From Taxillus chinensis (Eukaryota > Streptophyta > Magnoliopsida > Santalales > Loranthaceae): 64,000 nucleotides of DNA. A program made the position numbers and the translations under genes. Below are positions 9,905 to 20,641 of the stretch, in pieces (within the stretch, counting starts at the first letter, position 1; every line of letters begins with the position of its first letter). The stretch covers positions 39,880,107-39,944,106 of the forward strand of contig CM042091.1 of the NCBI GenBank assembly GCA_023512835.1. The letters run 5' to 3'. The notes below the pieces were generated by a model that was given only the letters and a program-made list of their open reading frames with translations, was not told where the DNA came from and ran no database searches.

Positions 9905-10474
9905 AGATACCACAATCAAGCACACAACACACATGGTCACTCAAGCATACCACCAAACACTTGGTGTGCACCCGTTCACAAGCGCACAAACCCAACCATT
10001 CAGGGAATAGAACAAACACACAGCATACATACATACACTAAACCACAAATCCAGCCACACAGGCATATTACCAAACACATAAAGGGGCATATACATACAG
10101 CTATATTCACACAGGCATATTACCAAACACATAGCATGTAATCCACGAATCACACCAACATGCCATGAAGGCCAACATCCATATAGGAGATCACACCTAT
10201 ATGGATTACATATTTATATATATCGGTTATAACCAGAATCTGCCCTGGAACCCTAGGATAGAGAAGGACTTAGGAAGAACAGAATCCCTACCTCAAGGAA
10301 AACGCAACAACGCAAAGAACGGTCCGATCCCAAGCCGAACGCCGTCCACCCACGGAGCACCGACCACCCACGCAAGACGCCCGGCAGCAACCAGGAGCTC
10401 TCCTTCCCCTCTCTCTCTCTCTGCGACGCTGGTGAAGCAACAAACCCTAAACCTAGAACAGAGGGGCTTCTCCT

Positions 10475-10484
10475 CCTTATATAG
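10475..10484 (-). promoter_or_regulatory. TATA box of the E 3' LTR
   Basis: Minus-strand CTATATAAGG lies just downstream of two AAAACTACGTCGTTTT palindromes. Transcription from this LTR would run left into the B LTR. Confidence 0.6.
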
Positions 10485-11115
10485 ACAACACAACATCAAA
10501 ACGACGTAGTTTTGATTAAGTGAATCCCAGGATCAAAACGACGTAGTTTTGATCACACAAGTTACCACCTTTCCACATCCATACACACCAAAATATTCGG
10601 AATTTCAACATGGTCCTTTGGAGAAAGTTCATTAGAATGACAAAACCAAGGGAACCATGCAAAAATACACCCGCACGCCAATTTGCACGCCAATTCCCCA
10701 ATTGGCGTGCAGCTCCAAATGCACTCAAACTTCACCACAAGCCTCCTTGCATCTTGGAGAGGCCTGAGGAGCAAAAATATGCTTGCACGTGAAATGGGTG
10801 AATTCACGTTCAGCTCCAAATGCTCTGAAATTTCTGTGGTAGATAGAGGACCTCATTCTAAGAAACTTTTGTTCTTGCACGCCAATTGTTTGAGGCCATC
10901 TACCCTATCAAAAGTGAGCTCCAAGATCAGCCGAAACAGCTTAAAACCGCCTGTATACGCATAGCATCTTCCTAGGGCATAAAGGTACGTTACCACTTGT
11001 CACATGCACATCCCAAAAGTCCCCTCCGGGGCTCATCTCTTACCTCACACTTGTGCACCAACATCCAAGGTGTTTGTGGTTAACTTCTTACACACGGGTT
11101 ACACGGGTCATTACA

Positions 11116-11464
11116 TCCTCTCCCCCTTAAGACTTTTCGTCCTCGAAAAGAAATGACGTACGAGGAAAACAAACACAAGCTACCCATTTGTCACCCGGCA
11201 AGCCACAACACCTAAATGGGTCATACACCGCGCACAGCACAACGACACATAACAGTACCACCATAATCCATAACCACAAATACACATGTCCACATGGCAC
11301 ATAACACATGTCCACATGGCACGAATACACATCTCAAGGCACATCACAAATAAGAACACATGTTTAAAAGAAAAGACAATACAAATACATCAACTAATAC
11401 AAGAAAACACATCACAAGAAAACATCACTATCCATCCCTTGGCCAACATGACCACCTCCCACGC
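11116..11464 (-). other. Element E 3' untranslated region with polypurine tract
   Basis: The polypurine tract is at 11116-11130 (minus strand TTAAGGGGGAGAGGA), directly against the LTR. The rest up to the pol stop codon at 11465 is noncoding, with no recognisable structure. Confidence 0.8.
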
Positions 11465-12905
11465 TTAAGATTGTTCGTCCTCGAACAAGTCTGGGTACTG
11501 CTCACGCATCACGGACTCACGTTCCCATGTCTCCTCCTCAATGCCACGGTGCTGCCACAGCACGCGAACCAAAGGAATAGCACGACCACGCAAAAGCTTC
11601 TCTCGCCGATCGAGGATACGAATAGGGGCCTCAACGACGGACATGTCATCCTCGATGTCCAACGTCCCCCAATCAATCACATGAGTGGGGTCAGGGTGAT
11701 ACTTCCGCAACTGGGACACGTGAAACACGTTGTGCACTCTACTCAGCCTCGGTGGTAACGCTAACCGGTAGGCTACAGGCCCTACACGATCCAGAATCTC
11801 AAAAGGACCAATAAACCGCGGAGATAGCTTGGAACCCCGCCCAAACCGTCGATGTCCACGACGTGGAGAGACACGAAGGAACACATGATCACCAACGAGA
11901 AAACTCCAAAGGTCGCCGTCGCTGATCCGCATAAGATTTTGGCCGACTCGAGGCGACAACAAACGCTGACGAATCAACTTGACCTTCTCCGTAGCCTCTT
12001 GAACCAACTGCGGTCCCAAGAGAGCCGTCTCCCCCACCTCGGTCCAACACAAAGGGGATCGACACGGCCGTCCATACAACGCCTCAAAAGGAGCCATCCC
12101 AATGGATGCCTGATAACTGTTGTTGTAGGCAAACTCCACCAAAGGAAGGTGAGTTGCCCACGAACCCCCAAAATCTAGCACACAAGCCCTCAACATGTCC
12201 TCCAAAGTCTGATTCGTCCTCTCTGTCTGGCCGTCGGTCTCAGGGTGAAAGGCTGTACTCAAGTGAAGCTTGGTCCCCATAGCCTCCTGCAAACCTGCCC
12301 AAAAACGGGAAGTGAACCTCGAATCCCGGTCCGAGACAACCGATGATGGTACGCCATGCGGTCTCACAATCTCGTTCATGTACAGTGACTCAAGGTCCCA
12401 ATAGAGTCCCGCTCACGAACAGCAAGGAAATGGGCCGACTTTGTGAGTCGATCCACAATCACCCAAATCATATCCTTCCTCCCGGTGGTGGGTGGAAGAC
12501 CGGTCACAAAATCCATCGCTATATGGTCCCACTTCCACTCCGCTATGGGCAAGGGCTGCAACATGCCCGCCGGCCGCCGATGCTCGGCCTTCACCTGTTG
12601 ACACGTGAGGCACCGCGAAACAAAGGCAGCCACATCGCGTTTCATCCCAGGCCACCAAAAATGTGCTCGAAGCGCATGATACATCTTCGTACCCCCTGGA
12701 TGCACAGCAACTCTAGACTTGGTGAAACTCCCTCATCACCTCATCCCTGAGGGAAGAAGCCACGACCAACCGCCCCTGAAAGGACAACTCATGCTCAGGA
12801 CCCTCTCGTCCGGTCTCCGGATAGCTCCCCGGCCTCAATACGGGCACGGAGAACCTCACACTCAATGTCACCCACTGTTCCTCCCGGACGCGCCGGTACA
12901 ACTCA
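11465..12905 (-). CDS. Element E integrase with chromodomain (one frame break)
   Basis: Integrase cuts the target and joins the cDNA ends. The N-terminal zinc-binding part ([22 protein letters not shown]) and the first catalytic Asp ([12 protein letters not shown]) lie in 12376-12705. The second Asp (SDRDSRFTS) and the Glu ([16 protein letters not shown]) are in the 304-residue frame 11465-12379. That frame ends with [18 protein letters not shown] and a chromodomain-like tail ([19 protein letters not shown]). The break between the two frames is a one-base loss where B reads CAGCTG and E reads CACTG. The protein may be intact if that is a read error. It is the 3' end of the gag-pol gene. Confidence 0.88.
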
Positions 12906-14361
12906 GGCACCACCACCAAAGGACTCAGGGACTGTCCCACCATCACGAACAACAAGCTGCACCGCAACATTGCCAACTGCTCCATCGGCTTCCACTCTCT
13001 CACGGCCACCTCGGCTTTCCCTTTTCTCGCTCAATGCATCGGCCACAACATTACCCTTGCCCGGGGTATAGGCAAGAGTAAAATCAAAGGTCCGCAAATA
13101 CTCCACCCATCTCCTTTGCCTCAAATTCAAGTCCTTCGAGTAAAGATGTACGAAGGCTCTTGTGATCCGAGAACACCACAAACTTTTCCCCCCAAGAGGT
13201 AGTGCTGCCAACTCTTCAGGGCGAAGATGACGACCGCTAACTCCAGGTCATGAGTAGGATATTCTGCTCATGAGGCTTCACTGCCTCGACCCATAAGCTA
13301 CCACACCGTGCTCCCGCATAAGCACACACCCCAAACCAACCCTGGACGCATCACAAGACACTTCATATGGAATATCCTCCCGAGGTAACCTCAACACGGT
13401 GCGGTGGTCAAACGGGTTTTGAGAGTCTCAAACGCCCGCCGACACTTGTCGGTCCATTCAAACTTCACGCCCTTCCGAGTCAACGCCGTCATAGGAGCCG
13501 CCAAACGGGAGAACCCCTCTACAAAACGACGATAGTACCCCGCCAAACCAAGAAAACTACGGATCTCAAAAACGTTGGTTGGTCTCGCCCACGATGCCAC
13601 GGCCTCAATCTTGGCTGGGTCCACCCTAACTCCCTCAGTGACACCACATGGCCAAGAAAGTGAACCTCCTGCAGCCAAAACTCACACTTGCTAAACTTAG
13701 CAAACAGTCCTGGTCCCTCAAGGTTTGCAACACTATTGCCAAGTGCTCCACATGCTCCCTCTCGGTCTTGGAATACACCAAGATATCGTCGATAAACACC
13801 ACCACGAACGAGTCTAAGTATGGGGCGAAGACTTGGTTCATCAAATGCATGAACACCGCTGGCGCATTAGTGAGCCCGAAAGGCATCACTACCCACTCAT
13901 AATGCCCATACCGCACCGAAAAGCCGTCTTAGGGATGTCCTCCTCCCTAACCCCGAGCTGGTGATACCCCGACCGTAAATCTATTTTGGAAAACCACCGG
14001 GCCCCACTCAACCGGTCAAACAGGTCATCTATTCGAGGCAACGGGTACTTGTTCTTCACATCCACCGAATTCGGCTTCTCCGTAGTCGATGCAGAGACGA
14101 AGTGTGCCATCGGCCTTCTTAGCAAAGAGCACCGGAGCACCCCAAGGTGAGGTACTTGGTCCGATATACCCCCTGGCCCACCAACTCTTCGATTTGCCTC
14201 TGAAGCTCCCTCGGCTCGGCTGGCCCCATACGATACGCTACTTGGGAAATCGGACCCGTCCCCGGCACCAACTCGATGGTGAACTCCACACTCCTCTTAG
14301 GTGGCAAACTCCTCAACCGCTCAGGAAAAACATCCCGAAATTGGTCCACAACCCGGGCCAT
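12906..14361 (-). pseudogene. Element E reverse transcriptase and RNase H (several frame breaks)
   Basis: RT copies the RNA and RNase H removes it from the hybrid. In order along the minus strand: [16 protein letters not shown] (RT entry, 14119-14361), [19 protein letters not shown] and [13 protein letters not shown] (13889-14140), [12 protein letters not shown] and the catalytic FIDD motif (13635-13916), [18 protein letters not shown] (13391-13678), and the RNase H end KDLNLRQRRWVEY...GNVVADALS (12903-13211). The domains are all recognisable, but at least four one- or two-base shifts separate them. One is AGCGAG where B reads AGTAG at the ADALS site. Domain order and spacing match the Ty3 family. 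Confidence 0.85.
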
Positions 14362-14830
14362 ACCCTCTTTTCCACCTTACCCTCCTCGGCAAAGGTCAGG
14401 GCCGCCAACCTGTGGGTAATGGCACCCCACTGGTCCAACACCGGCCCGGCCCGACTCGCCTCACAATCCCACTCCCCCTGCCGAGGTGCAAGAGGTCCCT
14501 GCAGGTGTCACGAAGGACACACGCCGCCGATAACAATCTATCTTGGCTTGGAAAGCCATAAGCCAATCCATACCCAAGATCAGGTCAAACGCCCTCAAAG
14601 GCATCACATGCAAGTCAAAACACGGCTCCACCTCTCCTATGGTTAACACACAATCCGACACACTCGTCGTACCTCAATCATGCCTCCCACCAGGAGACTC
14701 CACAACTAGGGGCCTCGCGGCCTCCACACAAAGCTAACCCCAAGCTATCTATCACAGGCTCAAGAACAAACGAACACGATGCACCCGTATCGAAAAGAAC
14801 GAAGCTAAGGTACGGGAGATCAAGAGGGTA
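14362..14830 (-). pseudogene. Element E aspartic protease
   Basis: This is the retroviral-type aspartic protease that matures the polyprotein. The active-site motif DTGAS is encoded at 14777-14791 (DTGA at 14780-14791), and the second half ([20 protein letters not shown]) lies in 14461-14661. The part around the active site is in a different frame from both neighbours. It lies between gag and RT, as in B (20807). Confidence 0.8.
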
Positions 14831-16251
14831 CCTCTAACCACCGATGGTCCTGCTCCACCCTCGCTGGTGGGGGTGGTAGCTCGGCCTCCTCCTGGTACGT
14901 CGCCTCCAGCCGCAAACACCCTCCCCTTGGCCCGTGCCACTTGGTCGGCTCACTCACCGGACGCTTCCCGCTAAGGTTGCCTCCGGCCTCGGTCCGCTGC
15001 CGCTCCGGCCTCCCCCGGGGTCGGGTCCGACTAGATCCTGCCTGGCCGGCCTCGCCACCGACGAGCTGGCTCTCAGCTGGTGCACGGAAGCTAGCATCAC
15101 TCCTCACGCCGGTTCTTATGCTCCCCGCTCCCCTTGTTGCCACTCCTGCAAACCCGGCGCAAGTGGCCCTCTCGTCCACACTGTTGCATCGCCGATCCTT
15201 CTTGGGGCACTCCCCTTTGAAGTGACCCTGCTCTCCACAGCCAAGTGACATCTGCTCGGTAGACTCCCACTGGACCACCCTGTCTTCCGCCGCCAAAGGT
15301 GAACCTCCCAGGGTTCACAGATGTCCGACCCCGACTGCGAAAAGAAGCTGCTATCCCTCTCCTCCGTCTTGAGCCTCTTGGACCCTTGCATCTCGATCAG
15401 GCCCACTCGCAACCGGCGCCCCTGATGGGCCTGCCTCCCATCATCCAGCTCTCTCTCGCCTATTCGGGCCGTCTCCACGGCCTCAAGCATAGGTCCTCAA
15501 GCGTAGAATCGCCACCCTCTCCCTAAGGGCTGGCCTGAGACCCAAGGTGAACTTGTGGGCCTTCAGGTCCTCCCTTACCACCGTCTCAGGAGCAAACCTA
15601 CTCAATCTCCGGAACTCCCGCTCATACTCAGGTACCGTCTTGGATCCTCGCTTCAAGCTGCCAAATTCTTCCCTTTTCGCCATCTCACCGATTCCAGGAA
15701 GAACTCATCTTGGAAGAGTTGCAAGAACTCCTCCCAAAACATGAGTTGCACCGCACGGCTCCCCGCAACACTCGTCCACCACTCCAAAGCGTCCCCCCTC
15801 CAGTGCCGAATTGCCGGCCGCACCTTATCCTCCTCCCGGGGCAGGAGAAAGGAGAACACGTGCTCAATCTGCCTCAACCATCGCTCGCCTACCACAGGAT
15901 CTTCTCCCCCCTTAAATCGCGGAGGTTGTTCCTTTCGGAACCGTGTCACCACGTCATCCTCTGCACGGGTCGGTACACCACCCGGCGAACTCTCACGCTC
16001 ACGAGGCGGCTCTCGTCGGGGTGGTGGTGGTGGCACCACCCGCTGTCTGTGCCATCTCACGGCGCACCTCCTCCCGAACGTCCCGCCGGAGTCCCTCCCG
16101 TAGCTCTCGTACCTCCGGCCGGATGCCTTCTTGTAGGCTGTGCAAGTAACAACGCATGCCCTCCAACGGATGGTCCCGCACCCGGACCCTCATGGGCAGA
16201 TGACTCATCAGCCATCGCCCCGGACGCACGTGTCACTCTCCTCGGTGGCAT
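14831..16251 (-). pseudogene. Element E gag (frame breaks)
   Basis: The start codon is at 16249-16251 (MPPRRVTRASGAMADESSA), the same as in A. The gag core lies in 15653-16060 (RWLRQIEHVFSFLLPREEDK, ALEWWTSVAG, FQDEFFLES) and 15483-15683 (SKTVPEYEREFRRLSRFAPE, KFTLGLRPAL). The zinc knuckles are in about 15130-15260: CGEQGHFKGEC and then CGREGHLRRVC, split across frames. It builds the particle and binds the RNA. The gene directly precedes the protease, in the usual gag-pol order. Its breaks are small indels, and no large part is missing. Confidence 0.83.
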
Positions 16252-16649
16252 TCTTACTACATGAAGTAAGATGCACAAACGTCGAACGCGTTTGACTACT
16301 AACAAGTTGACTACCTCTACCCCATTATCAATTTCACTAACACATGACATTACACACATACCTTGCATCAATCACATTTCACAGTTCACATCAAGTACAC
16401 ATTGCCAAACAAATCGAGTTGCACATTTCACTTAATCATGTGATCTTATCCACGCTTTAGCATACATTCACAACAAATGCAACTAGTGCCCTAATGCCAA
16501 TGCATGCAAATCCTATCACAAGACTGGACTACCCTAAGTACACCTTGGAGGCTCAAAGAGGACCATGTTGATCAGGCATGTCCCTCCAGGCTCCTCCAAA
16601 GGACTTAGGATAACCAAGTCCGCCCACTACCCTAGGCCAACTAGACCAT
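16252..16649 (-). other. Element E untranslated leader
   Basis: About 400 bases between the PBS and the gag start, similar to the leaders of A and B. The end near the PBS shares GGCCTAGGGTAG with them. No gene is seen. Confidence 0.7.
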
Positions 16650-16661
16650 GCTCTGATACCA
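16650..16661 (-). other. Primer binding site of E (initiator Met tRNA type)
   Basis: Plus-strand GCTCTGATACCA is the complement of TGGTATCAGAGC, three bases from the LTR end at 16665. Confidence 0.92.
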
Positions 16662-17149
16662 TATTGTCACGCCCCGGATTTCCAACCCGAGGAAACCGGC
16701 ACGTGACTCCCCTTTTACCCACACGGAGGGCAAAGAGGTTAGGATACAAACCAAGAATTTTACATTTCAAGCATCCACAACACATTCAAGAAAGTAATAT
16801 TCATAGAAATAATCCAAACCAGTTTATTACAAACGAGTTATTTCCAATCCCATCCCCATCAGGGTTACATCGGCTCCCATAAAAGAAAACAACATAAAAG
16901 AGAATAAAATGGATAAGGTCTTCCACCTTGGTGTATCCACCTAACGCCTGTAAGTCCCCTGGAAAACAAGCAAACACAGTAGGAGGGGTGAGCAACCACA
17001 GCTCAGTAGGGATCATGTCTCCCCAACCCTTCCCATGCTCCTAGCGGCTACATGCATGTGCGTGCACAGGTGTAGTGACGTGTTACAACAATCTCAGCAA
17101 ACAATAACAAACCACATCAGTCATCACAGTTATCCACCACACAAAACAC

Positions 17150-17253
17150 AAGTGATTTAACCGCCTCTTCAGGCCAAGTTATTTAACCGCCTCTTCAGGC
17201 CAAGTGATTTAACCGCCTCTTCAGGCAAAGTTCTTTAACCGCCTCTTCAGGCC
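17150..17253 (-). repeat. 26-bp minisatellite in the E 5' LTR, 4 units
   Basis: Same four 26-bp units as at 9801-9904. The unit number has not changed since insertion, unlike the 37-bp repeat in B. Confidence 0.93.
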
Positions 17254-17828
17254 AGATACCACAGTCAAGCACACAACACACATGGTCACTCAAGCATACC
17301 ACCAAACACTTGGTGTGCACCCGTTCACAAGCGCACAAACCCAACCATTCAGGGAATAGAACAAACACACAGCATACATACATACACTAAACCACAAATC
17401 CAGCCACACAGGCATATTACCAAACACATAAAGGGGCATATACATACAGCTATATTCACACAGGCATATTACCAAACACATAGCATGTAATCCACAGAAT
17501 CACACCAACATGCCACTGAAGGCCAACATCCATATAGGAGATCACACCTATATGGATTACATATTTATATATATCAGTTATAACCAGAATTCTGCCCTGG
17601 AACCCTAGGATAGAGAAGGACTTAGGAAGAACAGAATCCCTACCTCAAGGAAAACGCAACAACGCAGCAACGGTCTGATCCCAAGCCGAACGCCGTCCAC
17701 CCACGGAGCACCGACCACCCACGCAAGACGCCCGGCAGCAACCAGGAGCTCTCCTTCCCTCTCTCTCTCTCTCTGCGACGGCTGGTGAAGCAACAAACCC
17801 TAAACCTAGAACAGAGGGGCTTCTCCTC

Positions 17829-17837
17829 CTTATATAG
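17829..17837 (-). promoter_or_regulatory. TATA box of the E 5' LTR, the likely promoter of E
   Basis: Minus-strand CTATATAAG lies downstream of the two AAAACTACGTCGTTTT palindromes near 17849-17905. A purine tract follows at about 17755-17775. Transcription would run left through the putative intron into gag. Confidence 0.65.
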
Positions 17838-18468
17838 ACAACACAACATCAAAACGACGTAGTTTTGATTAAGTGAATCCCAGGATCAAAACGACGTAGT
17901 TTTGATCACACAAGTTACCACCTTTCCACATCCATACACACCAAAATATTCAGAATTTCAACATGGTCCTTTGGAGAAAGTTCATTAGAATGACAAAACC
18001 AAGGGAACCATGCAAAAATACACCTGCACGCCAATTTGCACGCCAATTCCCCAATTGGCGTGCAGCTCCAAATGCACTCAAACTTCACCACAAGCCTCCT
18101 TGCATCTTGGAGAGGCCTGAGGAGCAAAAATATGCTTGCACGTGAAATGGGTGAATTCACGTTCAGCTCCAAATGCTCTGAAATTTCTGTGGTAGATAGA
18201 GGACCTCATTCTAAGAAACTTTTGTTCTTGCACGCCAATTGTTTGAGGCCATCTACCCTATCAAAAGTGAGCTCCAAGATCAGCCGAAACAGCTTAAAAC
18301 CGCCTGTATACGCATAGCATCTTCCTAGGGCATAAAGGTACGTTACCACTTGTCACATGCACATCCCAAAAGTCCCCTCTGGGGCTCATCTCTTACCTCA
18401 CACTTGTGCACCAACATCCAAGGTGTTTGTGGTTAACTTCTTACACACGGGTTACACGGGTCATTACA

Positions 18469-18802
18469 TGATCCCTACTAAGTTGTGGTTGCTCACCCCT
18501 CCTACCGTGTCGTTTTCTTACAGGGACCTACAGGCATTAGGTGGGAACCAAGGAAAACCTACTTGTGGCTTGCTTATTGTTCTTGAATTTTGTTGTCTTT
18601 ATGAACTTTGTAACCCCAGTGGGGAGATCTTGTAATGTGGAGCTTAATGTAATAAATGTAATGTTTAAACTTAATAAATATTTGATTTTGTCTCTGAATA
18701 TAAAATGTGATGTGTACGTTGTATTCTAACCCCTTTATCCAAACCCGGGTAAAGAGAGGGTCACATTCCGGTCTCCTCGGGTTGGAAATCCGGGGCGTGA
18801 CA
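18469..18802 (+). repeat. Element B 5' LTR, second part (after E)
   Basis: It begins with the second copy of TGATC (18469-18473) and then continues the B LTR exactly as at 62763. The putative intron acceptor TTTTCTTACAG|GGACC is at 18523/18524. The LTR ends GGGGCGTGACA at 18802. Together with 7925-9316 the LTR is 1,721 bp. The 3' LTR is 1,860 bp, mainly because it has four more 37-bp units. Confidence 0.93.
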
Positions 18803-18805
18803 GTA

Positions 18806-18817
18806 TGGTATCAGAGC
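18806..18817 (+). other. Primer binding site of B (initiator Met tRNA type)
   Basis: TGGTATCAGAGC lies three bases after the LTR end at 18802. Confidence 0.93.
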
Positions 18818-19352
18818 ATGGCCTAGTTGGCCTAGGGTAGTGGGCAGACTTGGATATCTTGAGTCCTTTGGAGGAGCCTGGAGGGACATGCCTGATCAAC
18901 ATGGTCCTCTTTGAGCCTCTAAGGTGTACTTGGGGTAGTCCAGTTTTGTGGTAAAGTTTGCATGCATGGGCATTAGGGAACTAGTTGCATTTGCTTATTT
19001 GTGTTTGTGTGGATGCTGTACATGTGGAAAAAAAAAAGCAAAAAACAAAAAGCAAAAAAAAATGCTATGTGCAATGTGGATTGAACTGTGACAACGTGAA
19101 TAATGTGATAAGGTGTGAACTGTGCAACTCTGATTCTTCTTGAAGTACCTTGAGCATGACTACAAGGAAAGGTCCTTGTTCATTTGAGCTGCGTACACTG
19201 TGAATTGAACAGTGTGCAATGTTGATTGATGCAATGTGTGAAATGTGTGTGATGCCATGTACTACTTGACTTGATAATGGGGTAGAGGTAGTGAAACTCG
19301 ATAGTTATCGAACGCATTCTGACGTTTGTGCTTCTTACTTTATGTAATAAGA
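18818..19352 (+). other. Element B untranslated leader
   Basis: Noncoding sequence before gag, with the GGCCTAGGGTAG block shared with A. An A-rich simple stretch (AAAAAGCAAAAA type) lies at about 19029-19062 and is absent from A and E. Confidence 0.7.
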
Positions 19353-20641
19353 ATGCACCGAGGAGAGTGACTCGTGCGTCCGGGGCAGTGGCTGATGAGT
19401 CATCTGCCCATGAGGGTGTAGGTGCGGGGCAGTCCGTTGGAGGACATGCGCTGTTGCTAGCGCAGCTGCGAGAGGGCATCCGACTGGAAGTCCACGAGCT
19501 AAGGGAAGGCATACGGCAAGAAGTTCAGGAGGAGGTGCGCCGTGAGATGGCGGCACAGCAAGTGGTGTCACCACCACCACCAGTGGGGGGGCTATCTCGT
19601 GAGCGTGAGGGTTTACTGAGTGGCATACCGACTCGTGCAGAGGATGACGTGGTGACACGGTTCCGAAAGGAACAACCTCTAAGGTTCAAGGGAGAAGGGG
19701 ACCCAGTCTTAGCTGAGCACTGGTTAAGGCAGATCGAACATGTGTTTTCCTTTGTCCTACCTCGGGAGGAGGATAAGGTGAGACTGGCCATTCGGCAGCT
19801 GGAGGGGAGTGCCCTGGAGTGGTGGTTGAGTGTCGCGGGGAGCCGTGCAGTGCAGTTCATGCTTTGGGAGGAGTTCTTGCAGCTCTTCCATGATGAGTTC
19901 TTCCCGGAGTCTTTGTGGTGGCAGAAGAGGGAAGAGTTTGGCAGCTTGAGGCAAGGATCAAGGACGGTACCTGAGTATGAGCGAGAGTTCCGGAGCTTGA
20001 GTAGGTTTGCCCCCGAGACTGTGGCAAAGGAGGACCTGAAGGCCCACAAGTTCACTTTGGGCCTTAGGCCAACCCTTAGGCAAAGAGTGGCGATCTTGCG
20101 CTTGAGGACTTATGCTGAGGTTGTGGAGACGACTCATATCGCTGAGAGAGAGCTGGATTATGGGAGGCAGGCCCATCAGGGTCGCCAGTTGCAGGGCGGA
20201 TCTGAACGTGATTCGGGACCCAAGAGGCCCAAGACCGAAGAGAGAGACAACAGTTCCTTCCGCAACAGGGGACAGACATCAGTGCACCCAAGGAGGTCTA
20301 GCTTTGGCAGTAACAGACAGGGAGGTCTATCAGGAGGTCTCCCCAGCGGCTGTCATTGCTGTGTGGAGCAAGGCCACTTCAGGAGGGAGTGTCCAAAGAA
20401 AGACTGGAAATGCAATAGCTGTGGTTGAGAGGGCCACTTGAGCCGGGTGTGCAGGAGTGGCAACAGGGGAGCATGAGGCATGGCATCCAGCATGAGGAGT
20501 GATGCTAGCTTCCATACACCAGCTGAGAGGCCAGCTCGTCAGTGGCAGGCCAGCCAAGCAGGATCTAGCCAGACCCGACCCTAGGGAAGGCTAGAGCGAC
20601 AGCAGACTGAAGCTGGAGGTAGCCATGGCGGGAGGCGCCCA
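19353..20641 (+). pseudogene. Element B gag (nonsense codon in the second zinc knuckle)
   Basis: The ATG at 19353-19355 has lost one base just after it compared with A and E (ATGCACCG against ATGCCACCG), so the annotated start is out of frame. The frame itself is then open to 20428. It holds the gag core (HWLRQIEHVFSFVLPREEDK, ALEWWLSVAG, FHDEFFPES, RTVPEYEREFRSLSRFAPE) and the first knuckle CHCCVEQGHFRREC. A TGA at 20426-20428 stands where A has CGA inside the second knuckle, giving CNSCG-stop-EGHLSRVC. This is the change expected from loss of a methylated C. The gene leads into the protease without a clear gap. Confidence 0.88.

Larger units (their letters stand above)
9317..11115 (-). repeat. 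Element E 3' LTR (1,799 bp)
   Basis: On the minus strand it starts TGTAATGACCC at 11115 and ends GGGGCGTGACA at 9317. In that direction it carries hairpin modules (10813-10782; and 10710-10685, with perfect 11-bp arms GCACGCCAATT/AATTGGCGTGC), two AAAACTACGTCGTTTT palindromes (10550-10535 and 10513-10498), a TATA box, a GA tract, a putative intron (donor GAG|GTAGGG at 10291, acceptor TTCCAG|GGACT at 9610) and a 26-bp repeat inside that intron. Confidence 0.93.
9317..18468 (-). mobile_element. Element E: complete Tekay-type Ty3 chromovirus (9,152 bp)
   Basis: E has two LTRs (9317-11115 and 16665-18468) that look nearly identical by eye, a PBS, a polypurine tract and all pol domains on the minus strand. 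A perfect 5-bp duplication TGATC flanks it (9312-9316 and 18469-18473), and the B LTR sequence rejoins exactly across it. It is therefore a young insertion. Gag and pol are close to B but the LTR U3 is different. The frame breaks seen in pol and gag are mostly single-base indels. Confidence 0.95.
16665..18468 (-). repeat. Element E 5' LTR (1,804 bp)
   Basis: It is nearly identical by eye to 9317-11115, with scattered one-base differences such as the longer C run near 16953-16960. It carries the same hairpins, palindromes, TATA box and 26-bp repeats. Its outer end (18468) abuts the TGATC duplication. Confidence 0.94.
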
